Position numbers and translations under genes: made by a program. A stretch of DNA of 64,000 nucleotides from Halopseudomonas sabulinigri. Lineage in GTDB: Bacteria > Pseudomonadota > Gammaproteobacteria > Pseudomonadales > Pseudomonadaceae. The notes under the pieces were generated by a model. The model did no database searches. It was not told where the DNA came from and was given only the letters and a program-made list of their open reading frames with translations. The stretch spans positions 1,178,001-1,242,000 of the forward strand of contig NZ_LT629763.1 of assembly GCF_900105255.1 (NCBI RefSeq), read 5' to 3'. Positions 53,065 to 61,942 of the stretch are shown here, one piece after another. The first letter of the stretch is position 1, and each line of letters starts with the position of its first letter.

Positions 53065-53379
53065 CGCATCCTGCCTCGACGCTTCGGGAGCGTCCTGCGT
53101 TCTTGTTTTTCTGGTCACTCTGGAGTCTAACCGCAGTTCGGAGCGCGCGCTAAATTGGTGCATCGCAAATTGGCTTCGGCACAGCAACCATCACCCGATC
53201 ACCGCTCCAGAACCACGGCTGGTGCACACCAACTCGCCTGTTTGGGTGCTTGTAACAATTTTTCACAAATTTAGTATTGGCGAGCCAATATGCAGTTATG
53301 TCTCGCCACAGCCGCCAGCGGCGACCCGAATGCACTCAGCGAGGCCTCGGCACCCCATAACAAACACAAGGAAATTGCT
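53065..53379. other. Divergent intergenic region between the MocR and SGNH genes
   Basis: This 315-base stretch holds an SGNH-gene promoter and a palindrome at 53250-53290. The MocR-proximal half is GC-rich with no recognisable motif. No small gene was seen. Confidence 0.6.
53250..53290 (+). promoter_or_regulatory. Promoter with palindromic operator for the SGNH hydrolase gene
   Basis: TTGTAA (53250-53255) and TAGTAT (53272-53277) are 16 bases apart. TATTGGC, GA, GCCAATA (53275-53290) is a perfect palindrome that begins inside the -10 hexamer and covers the start site, as expected for a repressor site. Confidence 0.55.
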
Positions 53380-54057
53380 ATGTTCGCACTCAATAAAATC
53401 TTCAAGAACGGTCTTGCCGTTGTCGCTCTCACCACCCTGTTTGCCGGGGCAGCCCAGGCCACCAACCCCGGCTCCAGCAGCCCGGATACCATGATTCTCG
53501 GTGACTCCATATTCGCCCTGTCCGGCGACATCCACGAGTACCTGGAAGCCGACCTGGACGAGAATATCGATACCTACGCCCGTTCCGGCTGCCAACTGAG
53601 CGGCGGCAACATCCTCTGCTCGCGCACCTACTCGGTGGAGCGCCAGTACGCCCGCGCCAGCAAAAGCGGCATCAAGACCGTGATCTTCAACGGTGGCGGC
53701 AACGATATTCAGCTGAACAGCTGCCGTCCGTCCTTGAGCCGCTGCATGCCGCTGCTGAATGAACTGGAAGACAAGATCGCCGCCCTGGTTGCCGACATGC
53801 GCGATGACGGCATCGAGGAAATCATCTTCCTCGGTTACTACAACGCCGTTGGTGGTGCCGAAGAGCTGCGCGAGATCAACAACTACAGCATGAACTACAA
53901 GGCCGCCGCCTATCCCGGTATGAACGTCAAGTTCGTTGACGTACGCGCCGCCTTTGCCGGTAACGAGGCTCGCTACATCACCAGTGACGGCATTCACCCC
54001 ACCGCCGCCGGTTCCCGCGTGCTGGCTGACCTGCTGCTGCAGGCGCTGGATCAGTAA
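53380..54057 (+). CDS. Secreted SGNH/GDSL hydrolase
   Basis: The 225-residue protein has signal peptide MFALNKIFKNGLAVVALTTLFAGAAQA and an SGNH fold: block I GDSIF with Ser43, block III GGGND (104-108) with Asn107, and block V DGIHP with Asp202 and His205. Four cysteines (CQLSGGNILC, CRPSLSRC) suggest disulfides in the periplasm or medium. It is an esterase, lipase or acetylesterase of unknown substrate. AAGGAAATT precedes ATG 53380. It is followed after 133 bases by the ABC exporter gene. Confidence 0.9.
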   Translation: MFALNKIFKNGLAVVALTTLFAGAAQATNPGSSSPDTMILGDSIFALSGDIHEYLEADLDENIDTYARSGCQLSGGNILCSRTYSVERQYARASKSGIKTVIFNGGGNDIQLNSCRPSLSRCMPLLNELEDKIAALVADMRDDGIEEIIFLGYYNAVGGAEELREINNYSMNYKAAAYPGMNVKFVDVRAAFAGNEARYITSDGIHPTAAGSRVLADLLLQALDQ

Positions 54058-54190
54058 CGCCCGCAATCGCTCGGGGCCACGGCATATGACGCCGTGGCCT
54101 TGTGCATTCCCCGGTTACCAAACTCCCCTTGAGAGCCACACTCACGGCGCTCATAATGCACGGCCTGCCCCTCTAGCCACAGGCCCTCGC

Positions 54191-56047
54191 ATGTTTCGCT
54201 GGTTTGAAAATCGCCTGAACCCCTTCCCCGCCGAAGAACCTACCGAGCCGCCGCGTTCGCTGCTGGCGTTTTGTCTGCACTACACCAAGGGGGCTTGGCC
54301 CTACCTGATTCTGGCCTCGATTCTGATGGCCGGCATTGCCATCACCGAGGTCTGGCTGTTCGGTTTTCTCGGCAGCATCGTTGACTGGCTAAGCGAGCAG
54401 AACCGCGAGACCTTCCTGCAGACGGAAGGCTGGAAACTGGCCGGCATGGCCTTTGTGGTGCTTATTGCCTTGCCGCTCCTGATCTTCAGCAATTCGCTGC
54501 TGACGCACCAGACCCTGATGGGCAATTACCCCATGCGCATTCGCTGGATGGTGCACCGCTACCTGCTCAAGCAGTCGATGGCCTTCTATCAGGACGAGTT
54601 CGCCGGGCGCATTGCCACCAAGCTGATGCAAACCGCGCTGGCAGTACGCGAGTGCGTGATCAAGCTGATCGACGTGCTCAACTACATCATCGTCTACTTT
54701 ATCGGCACCCTGCTGCTGGTTGGCTTGGCCGATTGGCGCCTGACCTTGCCAATGCTCGGCTGGCTAGCCGGTTACGTATTGCTGATGCGTTACTTCATTC
54801 CGGTGCTCGGCAAGGTAGCCAAGGTACAGGCCGATGCGCGCTCAATGATGACCGGGCGCATTGTCGACAGCTACACCAATATCCAGACGGTCAAACTCTT
54901 CTCCCACGCCAAACGCGAGTCGAGCTACGCCCGTGAAGGCATGGATGAGTTCATGGTCACCGTGCATCAGCAGATGCGTCTGGTTACCCAGCTGTACAGC
55001 CTGCTGTATCTGCTCAATGCGCTATTGCTGCTGGGCGTGACCGGACTGGCAATCTGGCTCTGGTTACAGGGCGCGGTGAGCGTCGGCGCGGTCGCCGTGG
55101 CGGCCGGACTGGTGCTGCGGCTGTGGGGCATGTCGCAGTGGATCATGTGGGAGCTCTCTGCGCTGTTTGAAAACATTGGCACCGTGCAAGATGGCATCAA
55201 CTCCATCTCGCGTCCGCAGCTGGTCAACGATGTGCCAGATGCCAAACCCCTGCAGGTCAGCCAGGGCGATATTCGTTTTGAGCAGGTGCATTTTCATTAC
55301 GGCAAGGGCCACGGCGTGATGGGCAACCTGAACCTGCACATCAAACCCGGTGAAAAAATTGGTCTGGTCGGCCGCTCCGGCGCAGGCAAGTCGACCCTGG
55401 TCAACCTGTTGCTGCGTTTCTACGACGTGGAGTCCGGCAAGGTGGTAATCGACGGGCAGAACATCGCCGAGGTCCAGCAGGACAGCCTGCGCGCGCATAT
55501 CGGCATGGTGACGCAGGATACTTCGCTGCTGCATCGCTCGGTGCGCGACAACATTCTCTATGGCCGTCCCGATGCCGACGAGCAACTGATGCTCAACGCC
55601 GCGCGCAACGCCGAAGCGGACCAGTTCATCGCCGAGCTGGAAGACGCCAAGGGCCGCCGCGGCTTTGACGCGCATGTGGGTGAGCGTGGGGTGAAACTGT
55701 CTGGCGGTCAGCGCCAGCGCATCGCCATTGCCCGCGTGATGCTCAAGGACGCGCCCATCCTGATTCTCGACGAAGCTACCTCGGCGCTGGACTCGGAAGT
55801 CGAAGCCGCCATTCAGGAGAACCTGAACAAGCTGATGCAGGGCAAGACCGTGATAGCCATCGCTCATCGTCTCTCGACCATCGCCGAGATGGACCGGCTG
55901 ATCGTGATGGATCAGGGCAACATCATTGAAGACGGCAGCCACGCTGAACTGGTCGCACGCGGCGGCCTGTACGCCAAGCTGTGGGCACGGCAGTCGGGTG
56001 GTTTTCTGGGCGAGGAGCTGGAAGAGGACGTGACAGAACAGCTCTGA
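54191..56047 (+). CDS. ABC exporter, fused membrane and ATPase domains
   Basis: The 618-residue half-transporter has a six-helix ABC_membrane domain (about 30-340; YLILASILMAGIAITEVWLFGFLGSIVDWL, QTLMGNYPMRIRWMVHRYLLKQSMAFYQDEFAGRIATKLMQTA) and a nucleotide-binding domain with Walker A GRSGAGKS at 394-401, signature LSGGQ at 503-507 and Walker B ILILDEAT with Asp527-Glu528. It works as a homodimer of the MsbA/multidrug type. No substrate clue besides its neighbour, a secreted hydrolase gene. ATG 54191 is chosen; an earlier frame start overlaps the SGNH gene. Confidence 0.93.
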   Translation: MFRWFENRLNPFPAEEPTEPPRSLLAFCLHYTKGAWPYLILASILMAGIAITEVWLFGFLGSIVDWLSEQNRETFLQTEGWKLAGMAFVVLIALPLLIFSNSLLTHQTLMGNYPMRIRWMVHRYLLKQSMAFYQDEFAGRIATKLMQTALAVRECVIKLIDVLNYIIVYFIGTLLLVGLADWRLTLPMLGWLAGYVLLMRYFIPVLGKVAKVQADARSMMTGRIVDSYTNIQTVKLFSHAKRESSYAREGMDEFMVTVHQQMRLVTQLYSLLYLLNALLLLGVTGLAIWLWLQGAVSVGAVAVAAGLVLRLWGMSQWIMWELSALFENIGTVQDGINSISRPQLVNDVPDAKPLQVSQGDIRFEQVHFHYGKGHGVMGNLNLHIKPGEKIGLVGRSGAGKSTLVNLLLRFYDVESGKVVIDGQNIAEVQQDSLRAHIGMVTQDTSLLHRSVRDNILYGRPDADEQLMLNAARNAEADQFIAELEDAKGRRGFDAHVGERGVKLSGGQRQRIAIARVMLKDAPILILDEATSALDSEVEAAIQENLNKLMQGKTVIAIAHRLSTIAEMDRLIVMDQGNIIEDGSHAELVARGGLYAKLWARQSGGFLGEELEEDVTEQL

Positions 56048-56063
56048 CTTGCCAGCGCCAGAC

Positions 56064-56097
56064 ACAACAAAGCCCGCATTCGCGGGCTTTGTTGTTT
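56064..56097. terminator. Terminator after the ABC exporter gene
   Basis: ACAACAAAGCCCGC (56064-56077) pairs with GCGGGCTTTGTTGT (56082-56095) around ATTC, followed by TT. The stem is perfect; the T run is short. Confidence 0.8.
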
Positions 56098-56511
56098 GCC
56101 ATGACTGAACTGCTCAGGCGTAGCCAATATGGTCGGATGAAATACGGATCTTCCCAGTGGCTCTGAAGCGCGGCGAGGATTAACGTCAGATATAGCACGC
56201 AGTATTGCTACCAAGGCTCGCGCTTCCAGCCTCATTTGAAAAGCCTCCACACCAACCACGTGCTGGACCATCCCCCCTACGCACGGCACGTCCCAGCCTC
56301 AATTGGAAGCCTGCCTATCTTGGTGGCTTAGAACCCACGCAAACCGATTACAAAAAAAGATCGAACCTTTGCATTTCGCCATTGGTCGATTTTCTAGGAC
56401 GGTTTCAATCGTCTCGATAAGCCTAAGCCCAACTTTGTAGCTAAGCACCTCACATCTTGAGGTTGGAGGGCTGTGCTTTACCGAAAGAGAAAAGCGAATT
56501 AGGAGAACCGC
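56098..56511. other. Non-coding stretch upstream of glgA with degenerate repeats
   Basis: These 414 bases contain no credible gene. They hold two related repeat units (56226-56246 and 56293-56312), possibly a third (from 56151), and near the end CCTCA and TGAGG forming a small hairpin (56448-56462) and the ribosome site TTAGGAGAACC before glgA. No strong promoter hexamers were recognised. The stretch is poorer in GC than the exporter gene before it. Confidence 0.6.
56226..56312. repeat. Pair of degenerate 20-21 base repeats spaced 67 bases
   Basis: CCAGCCTCATTTGAAAAGCCT (56226-56246, one base over the ungapped match) and CCAGCCTCAATTGGAAGCCT (56293-56312) differ by two substitutions and one gap. 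Together they imply an ancestor with arms GCTTCCA and TGGAAGC; the first copy keeps the left arm, the second the right arm. Repeat-plus-dyad with a 67-base period is what a decayed CRISPR remnant would show, but two units do not prove it. Confidence 0.45.
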
Positions 56512-58065
56512 ATGGGACAGGCGCTAAACACATCTCTAACAGAAATCGCACACTCTGAGAGAATTGAAACACCCAAAATTTCCTTCAGAAACCATCAAAA
56601 AGTGCTGTTTGTCACTTCCGAACTGAACGACCTCATCAAGGTCGGCGGGTTGGGCGATGTAGCTGCGGCGCTACCTCGAGCGCTCAATGCCTACCACGAC
56701 ATGCGGGTGTTGATCCCAGGTTACAAGCAGGTTCTAGAGAGCGGCTATCCTATTCGTGTGGTCGCCCGGCTTGAAGGACATGCAGCCCTCCCCCGTTGTC
56801 ATCTTGGCCGAATAGATCTGCCTGATGGCTTGATCGTCTATGTCGTTTTGAACGAAGCACTCTATAACCGTAGCGGCACACCCTACGGTGATATTGAAGG
56901 TCGAGATTGGCCTGATAACCATATACGTTTTGCCAGGTTTGCATTAGCAGCAGCGCAGTTAGCTGCGGGAGAAGCCAAGCTAGCTTGGGAGCCTGAGCTA
57001 GTCCATGCCAATGACTGGCCAAGTGGCTTGGCACCCGCTTATATGAAATGGATGGGGCTCGATAAAACATCAGTTTTCACTATCCATAATCTCGCCTATC
57101 AAGGTCTTTGCGATCCACGTTGCCTTAGCGAGTTCGGGTTGCCTAGCGAGTTTGGCAGCGCACAGGGCATGGAGTACTACGGCAAACTGTCTTTGCTCAA
57201 AGCGGGTATCAATTACGCCGACCATATAACTACCGTCAGCCAAACTTACGCCCACGAAATAACTACGCCCGAATTCGGTTGTGGCTTGGAAGGATTGCTC
57301 GCTTTTAAAGCTCGGCAGGGTCTGCTAACCGGCATTGCCAATGGTATCGACGAAGACTTCAATCCAACTAACGACGCGCATCTACTGGGGCATTTTGATA
57401 GCCATCGCTGGGAGGGTCGCGCTGAAAATACCAGGTATGTTGAACAGTATTTCGCCCTGCAGCAGGATGAGAGCCCACTGTTTTCGGTCGTGTCGCGTCT
57501 AGTACATCAGAAAGGTATTGATCTAACTATTGAAGTGACAGATCACTTGGTTAAACAGGGCGGTCGCCTGGCTGTGCTCGGTCGTGGTGAGCGTCACCTG
57601 GAAGAGCGCATGAAGGAACTGGAGGCGCGATATCCAGGCCGTGTGGGGGTGCACATCGACTTTACCGAGACGCTGGCTCGTCGCATGTTTGCCGGTAGCG
57701 ACTTCCTGCTAATGCCGTCAGTCTATGAGCCTTGCGGTCTGAGTCAGATGTACGCTCAGTGCTTTGGCTCATTACCAGTTGCCCGTAGAACCGGGGGTCT
57801 GGCTGACACTATTGTAGATGGTGTGACCGGAATACTATTCGACAAGCTTGATCCTCAAGAGTATATGCACGCTCTTGATCGCTCTTTTGCTATTCATCGT
57901 AATCCGCCACTGATGCGGGCCATGCGCTGCAAAGCCATGGCAACGCCCAACTACTGGCAACAAGCTGTACGCCCTTACGCAAGCCTCTATGGCTCCTTGG
58001 TCGATCAGCAAACCCATTTGAGCAAAGCACATACCTTGTCGATGGTGCAGGCATGTTTGGGCTGA
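56512..58065 (+). CDS. glgA: Glycogen synthase GlgA
   Basis: The 517-residue GT5 enzyme has the ADP-glucose-binding KVGGL at residues 43-47, HANDWPSGLAPAYMKW, FTIHNLAYQG, GIANGIDEDFNP, VSRLVHQKGIDLTIEV and SVYEPCGLSQMYAQCFGSLPVARRTGGLADTI. It extends alpha-1,4-glucan from ADP-glucose. About 26 extra N-terminal residues precede the usual start. ATG 56512 follows TTAGGAGAACC. First of four co-directional alpha-glucan genes; its stop lies 13 bases inside treZ. Codon use has more A/T than the exporter upstream: I count 30 of 60 GC in 57241-57300. Confidence 0.95.
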   Translation: MGQALNTSLTEIAHSERIETPKISFRNHQKVLFVTSELNDLIKVGGLGDVAAALPRALNAYHDMRVLIPGYKQVLESGYPIRVVARLEGHAALPRCHLGRIDLPDGLIVYVVLNEALYNRSGTPYGDIEGRDWPDNHIRFARFALAAAQLAAGEAKLAWEPELVHANDWPSGLAPAYMKWMGLDKTSVFTIHNLAYQGLCDPRCLSEFGLPSEFGSAQGMEYYGKLSLLKAGINYADHITTVSQTYAHEITTPEFGCGLEGLLAFKARQGLLTGIANGIDEDFNPTNDAHLLGHFDSHRWEGRAENTRYVEQYFALQQDESPLFSVVSRLVHQKGIDLTIEVTDHLVKQGGRLAVLGRGERHLEERMKELEARYPGRVGVHIDFTETLARRMFAGSDFLLMPSVYEPCGLSQMYAQCFGSLPVARRTGGLADTIVDGVTGILFDKLDPQEYMHALDRSFAIHRNPPLMRAMRCKAMATPNYWQQAVRPYASLYGSLVDQQTHLSKAHTLSMVQACLG

Positions 58066-59819
58066 GATCTAGTCACGGAGCGCTACTACTCGACCCTTGC
58101 CATACTCGGTTTCGCTTATGGGCTCCCGACGCCAATCGGGTGGAAGTCCGAATAGTGGACGGCGGACTATATCCACTGCAGCGCCAGGATGAAGGCTGGT
58201 TCGAAGCCACCGTGGCAGTGGGCGCGGGTGTCGAGTATTGCTATCGGATCGATGGTCGACTGGAAGTGCCGGACCCCGCCTCTCGGCAGCAACGCAAAGG
58301 GCCCCAAAGCCCAAGTGTGGTGGTAGACCCTGACAGGTACCTGTGGGATACCGCTCACTGGCAGGGCAGACCCTGGGCGGAAACGGTCATATATGAGCTT
58401 CACGTGGGCGCCCTGGGCGGCTTTAAACAGGTCGAGTCCTGGCTGCCCCACCTGCGTGAGCTAGGCGTCACGGCCATTGAACTCATGCCGTTGAATGAAG
58501 TGCCTGGCGGACGCAACTGGGGTTACGACGGTGTGCTGCCCTATGCGCCCCAGTCGAGCTACGGCACGCCTGACGAACTCAGGCACCTTATAGATCGCGC
58601 ACACGCGCTGGGGCAGATGGTGTTTATCGATGTGGTCTACAACCATTTCGGTCCCGATGGTAACTATCTCGGAGAGTACGCTAGCGATTTCTTCCGCACC
58701 GATATCCCGACCCCCTGGGGTGCCGCTATCGACTTTCGCAAACGGCCGGTGCGCGACTTTTTTGTCGAAAACGCATTAATGTGGGTGCACGAATTTCGCG
58801 TTGACGGTTTGCGGCTCGATGCAGTGCACGCCATCAACGACATCAGTCTGCTTGAGGAACTGTCCGAGCGAGTGCAAGACAGTTTACCCGAGGGCCGTCA
58901 GGTTCACCTGGTGCTCGAGAACGAAGGTAACGACGCGCCGTTGCTCGAACAACGTTACCGCGCGCAGTGGAATGACGATGGTCATAATGTACTGCACCAC
59001 CTACTGACAGGGGAAAGCGATAGCTACTACGCCGACTTCGCCAAAGACAGCACCGATAAGCTTGCGCAGTGTCTCCAAGAAGGCTTCGTCTATCAGGGTC
59101 AACGCAATCGGCACGGCAGGGAGCGTGGCAAGCCAAGCGGTCATCTAGACGCCACGTGTTTTGTGCTCTTCCTACAGAATCACGACCAGATCGGCAATCG
59201 GGCGTTGGGTGAGCGTCTGATCAACCTCACCTCTGAAGCTCAGCTGAAAGCAGCAATTGCCTTGCTGTTACTAAGCCCCATGGTGCCCCTGCTGTTCATG
59301 GGTGAAGAATGGGGCTGTACCCAACCATTCCTGTTTTTTACCGATCATCATGGCGAGCTGGCTGCTGCAGTTCGAGAGGGGCGACGCAGCGAGTTCTCCG
59401 AGTTCGCCGCCTTCAACGACGAACAGCAACGCGAGAAGATCCCCGACCCGAACGCCGCTTCTACATTCACCCACTCCCGGCCCAACCTAGCCGAGGTGAA
59501 CGAGCCAACACATCGAGCATGGCTTGAGTACTACCGGCACTTGCTATCGTTGCGGCACGGCCATTTGACACCTCGGCTGCAGGGAGCGCGCTCTCTCGGA
59601 GTAGAGGTTTTGGGCCCTAAGGCCGTCTCAGCACGCTGGAGCCTAGCGGACGGCGCGGTGTGGCGAATCGACCTGAATCTTTCGACACAGGCTTGCGAAC
59701 TGCTGCCACTGCAATCCACTGCAGAAGTGATCTTTGCCGTCGGTATCGCGCTTGACGACTCTCGAAACCATCGGCTGCCCGGGTGCAGCGCTCTCATCAG
59801 CATGGAAAAGAAGCTATGA
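58053..59819 (+). CDS. treZ: Maltooligosyl trehalose trehalohydrolase
   Basis: The 588-residue GH13 enzyme has an N-terminal CBM48-type domain (RFRLWAPDANRVEVRIV) and a catalytic barrel with nucleophile Asp256 (FRVDGLRLDAVHAI), acid/base Glu289 (VLENEGND) and Asp378 (LQNHDQIGNRALGERL). IYELHVGALGGF and WGYDGVLPYAPQSSYGTPDEL are present. It releases trehalose from maltooligosyl-trehalose made by TreY. ATG 58053 overlaps glgA by 13 bases and the stop overlaps malQ by ATGA. Confidence 0.96.
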   Translation: MFGLRSSHGALLLDPCHTRFRLWAPDANRVEVRIVDGGLYPLQRQDEGWFEATVAVGAGVEYCYRIDGRLEVPDPASRQQRKGPQSPSVVVDPDRYLWDTAHWQGRPWAETVIYELHVGALGGFKQVESWLPHLRELGVTAIELMPLNEVPGGRNWGYDGVLPYAPQSSYGTPDELRHLIDRAHALGQMVFIDVVYNHFGPDGNYLGEYASDFFRTDIPTPWGAAIDFRKRPVRDFFVENALMWVHEFRVDGLRLDAVHAINDISLLEELSERVQDSLPEGRQVHLVLENEGNDAPLLEQRYRAQWNDDGHNVLHHLLTGESDSYYADFAKDSTDKLAQCLQEGFVYQGQRNRHGRERGKPSGHLDATCFVLFLQNHDQIGNRALGERLINLTSEAQLKAAIALLLLSPMVPLLFMGEEWGCTQPFLFFTDHHGELAAAVREGRRSEFSEFAAFNDEQQREKIPDPNAASTFTHSRPNLAEVNEPTHRAWLEYYRHLLSLRHGHLTPRLQGARSLGVEVLGPKAVSARWSLADGAVWRIDLNLSTQACELLPLQSTAEVIFAVGIALDDSRNHRLPGCSALISMEKKL

Positions 59820-61933
59820 ACACATCTAATCTGGCCCGGCTGGCCAGCATTGTGGGCCTTAGCGTGGATTGGACGGATGCGCACGGTCATCTGCAGACGG
59901 TGAGCGATCAAGCACTGCGCAAACTTCTTGCCGCCTTGGGCTACCCGGCTGAGAGCGAAACCGACATCAATGCCAGCCTAGAACGGGCGACAGAAGAAAG
60001 AGATCAGGCGCTGACAGGCCCGCTTATTATTACCGTAGCGGGGGATCCCTGCCCTCTCGGTGACCGTTTCCACCGTTTTTCGCGGTGCCAGATTACTACC
60101 GAACAAGGCGAGTGCATCGACACGAAACTCGATTATAGAGCCTGCCTGGTAGAGCCCTTGCCCATCGGCTATCACCAACTGCAGATAGCGGACCACCATC
60201 TCACGCTCGCGGTGACGCCGCCCCACTGCCAGAGTGTCGACAGTCTCGCTGGAGAGCCCCACTCACGGCTGTGGGGTCTGAGCGCGCAGCTGTATTCGCT
60301 GCGCCGCGAGAACGATGGTGGAGTGGGCGATACGCTGGCGCTGCAGCATCTGGCTTCCCGCGCCGCAGTTTACGGGGCCGACGCATTGGCAATCAGTCCG
60401 GTACACGCGATGTTCACCGGCCTGGCAGAGCAATACAGCCCCTACTCCCCCTCCAATCGATCATTGTTCAATGCATTGCACAGCGCCCCTGAACAAGTGC
60501 TCGGCAGGGCGGCTGTCGAGCAAGCTACCCGAGATTGCAACCTGGAAGAGCAGATGGCGCTACTAGAGTCGCGCCCTTTGGTCGACTGGGCGGGCGTCAG
60601 CGAGGCGCGACTACGATTGCTGCGGCGCTTGTACGACAACCTGGTAGCGGAGCAGTCAGAACTACTGGTTAATTTCCACAGTTTCTGTGCCGAGGGTGGC
60701 AGTGCGTTACACCAGCACGCCTGCTTCGAGGCGCTACACGCTCATCTACATGACGAGCAGGGAACCCAAGACTGGCGGCAATGGCCGGCAGCCTACCGTG
60801 ATCCTGCCAGTGAGACCGTGCGCAGATTTGCCCGCGAGCACGAAGACGAAATCGGCTTTCACCTGTTCTGCCAATGGCTGATGGCCCGTTGCCTGGAGCA
60901 AACCCAGAATGCCAGCCGGGCTGCAGGTATGCGCATTGGTCTGATCACGGATCTGGCCGTAGGAGCCGACCCCAGAGGCAGCATGGCATGGTCGCGTCAG
61001 GGAGAGCTGCTGCGCTCCGTTACCGTGGGCGCGCCGCCAGACATTCTCAATACGCAAGGGCAGAATTGGGGCGTAGCCGCCTTTTCTCCCCAAGGGCTTC
61101 AGAGGCACGGCTACACCGCATTCATTGAAATGCTGCAAGCCAATCTTGCCCATGCTGGCGGCGTGCGTATCGATCATGTAATGGGGCTGCAGCGCCTTTG
61201 GGTCATACCGGAGGGTGCTTCGCCTGCTGAGGGTGCCTATCTAAATTATCCCTTTGCCGATCTGATGCGCTTACTGGCACTAGAATCCTGGCGCAATCAG
61301 GCTCTGATCATTGGTGAGGATCTTGGAACTGTGTCAGGGGGCCTGCGTGAGGCCTTGGCGAAAAACAATTTACTCGGCATGCGCGTACTGCTGTTTGAAC
61401 AAACCGAAGGCGGTGACTTCATTCTGCCAAACCAATGGCCGACCAACGCTCTGGCCACCACCACCACTCACGACCTGCCCACCATTAATGGCTGGTTTCA
61501 GGGTAACGATATCAGTTGGCGGCATCGCCTCGGCCAGCGTAGCGACTCCGAAGCCCGCACGGATATGCAACATCGCAACTGCGAGCGCAACGCACTGAGC
61601 AAGGCGCTTAAGATCGCCGGGCACTGCACGGCAGATATCACCTCCCCCGAAAACCAGCTGGAAGCCTGTATCGGTTTCATAGGCTGCAGTCCCGCTCCGT
61701 TGGTGATGCTACCGCTCGAAGATGCCATGGGCATAGGAGAGCAACCCAACTTGCCCGGACCACCGGGAGGGCACCCCAACTGGCGCAGACGCTGGAGTGA
61801 ATCTGCCGAGCACATGCTTGACATACCGACAGTACAGCGTCGTTTGCGACGGTTGGCATTGTCACGCCAGGCAAGCCGCACCAAGGCAAGCGCCGGCGTG
61901 GACCTACGCCCTGCCCCCGCTGCCCAGGAATGA
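59816..61933 (+). CDS. malQ: 4-alpha-glucanotransferase MalQ
   Basis: The 705-residue GH77 enzyme has the barrel residues Asp453 (GGVRIDHVMGLQRLW), Glu501 (ALIIGEDLGTVSGGLRE) and Asp553 (THDLPTINGWFQG), and LYSLRRENDGGVGDTLALQHLASRAAVYGADALAISPVH. The N-terminus (about 1-140) is the extra domain common to Pseudomonas MalQ. It transfers alpha-1,4-glucan segments between chains, tuning glucan length for TreY and glycogen. ATG 59816 shares ATGA with the treZ stop. Confidence 0.95.
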   Translation: MNTSNLARLASIVGLSVDWTDAHGHLQTVSDQALRKLLAALGYPAESETDINASLERATEERDQALTGPLIITVAGDPCPLGDRFHRFSRCQITTEQGECIDTKLDYRACLVEPLPIGYHQLQIADHHLTLAVTPPHCQSVDSLAGEPHSRLWGLSAQLYSLRRENDGGVGDTLALQHLASRAAVYGADALAISPVHAMFTGLAEQYSPYSPSNRSLFNALHSAPEQVLGRAAVEQATRDCNLEEQMALLESRPLVDWAGVSEARLRLLRRLYDNLVAEQSELLVNFHSFCAEGGSALHQHACFEALHAHLHDEQGTQDWRQWPAAYRDPASETVRRFAREHEDEIGFHLFCQWLMARCLEQTQNASRAAGMRIGLITDLAVGADPRGSMAWSRQGELLRSVTVGAPPDILNTQGQNWGVAAFSPQGLQRHGYTAFIEMLQANLAHAGGVRIDHVMGLQRLWVIPEGASPAEGAYLNYPFADLMRLLALESWRNQALIIGEDLGTVSGGLREALAKNNLLGMRVLLFEQTEGGDFILPNQWPTNALATTTTHDLPTINGWFQGNDISWRHRLGQRSDSEARTDMQHRNCERNALSKALKIAGHCTADITSPENQLEACIGFIGCSPAPLVMLPLEDAMGIGEQPNLPGPPGGHPNWRRRWSESAEHMLDIPTVQRRLRRLALSRQASRTKASAGVDLRPAPAAQE

Positions 61934-61942
61934 GCGCCGCAC

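Noticed and set aside
53249-53268. CRP/Vfr-type site before the SGNH gene
   Set aside because: TGTAA and TCACA are present but the spacer is 7 instead of 6 bases, and half of the site overlaps the -35 hexamer; too weak.
56098-56511. Functional CRISPR array
   Set aside because: Only two clear repeat units, both degenerate, and no cas gene in the window.
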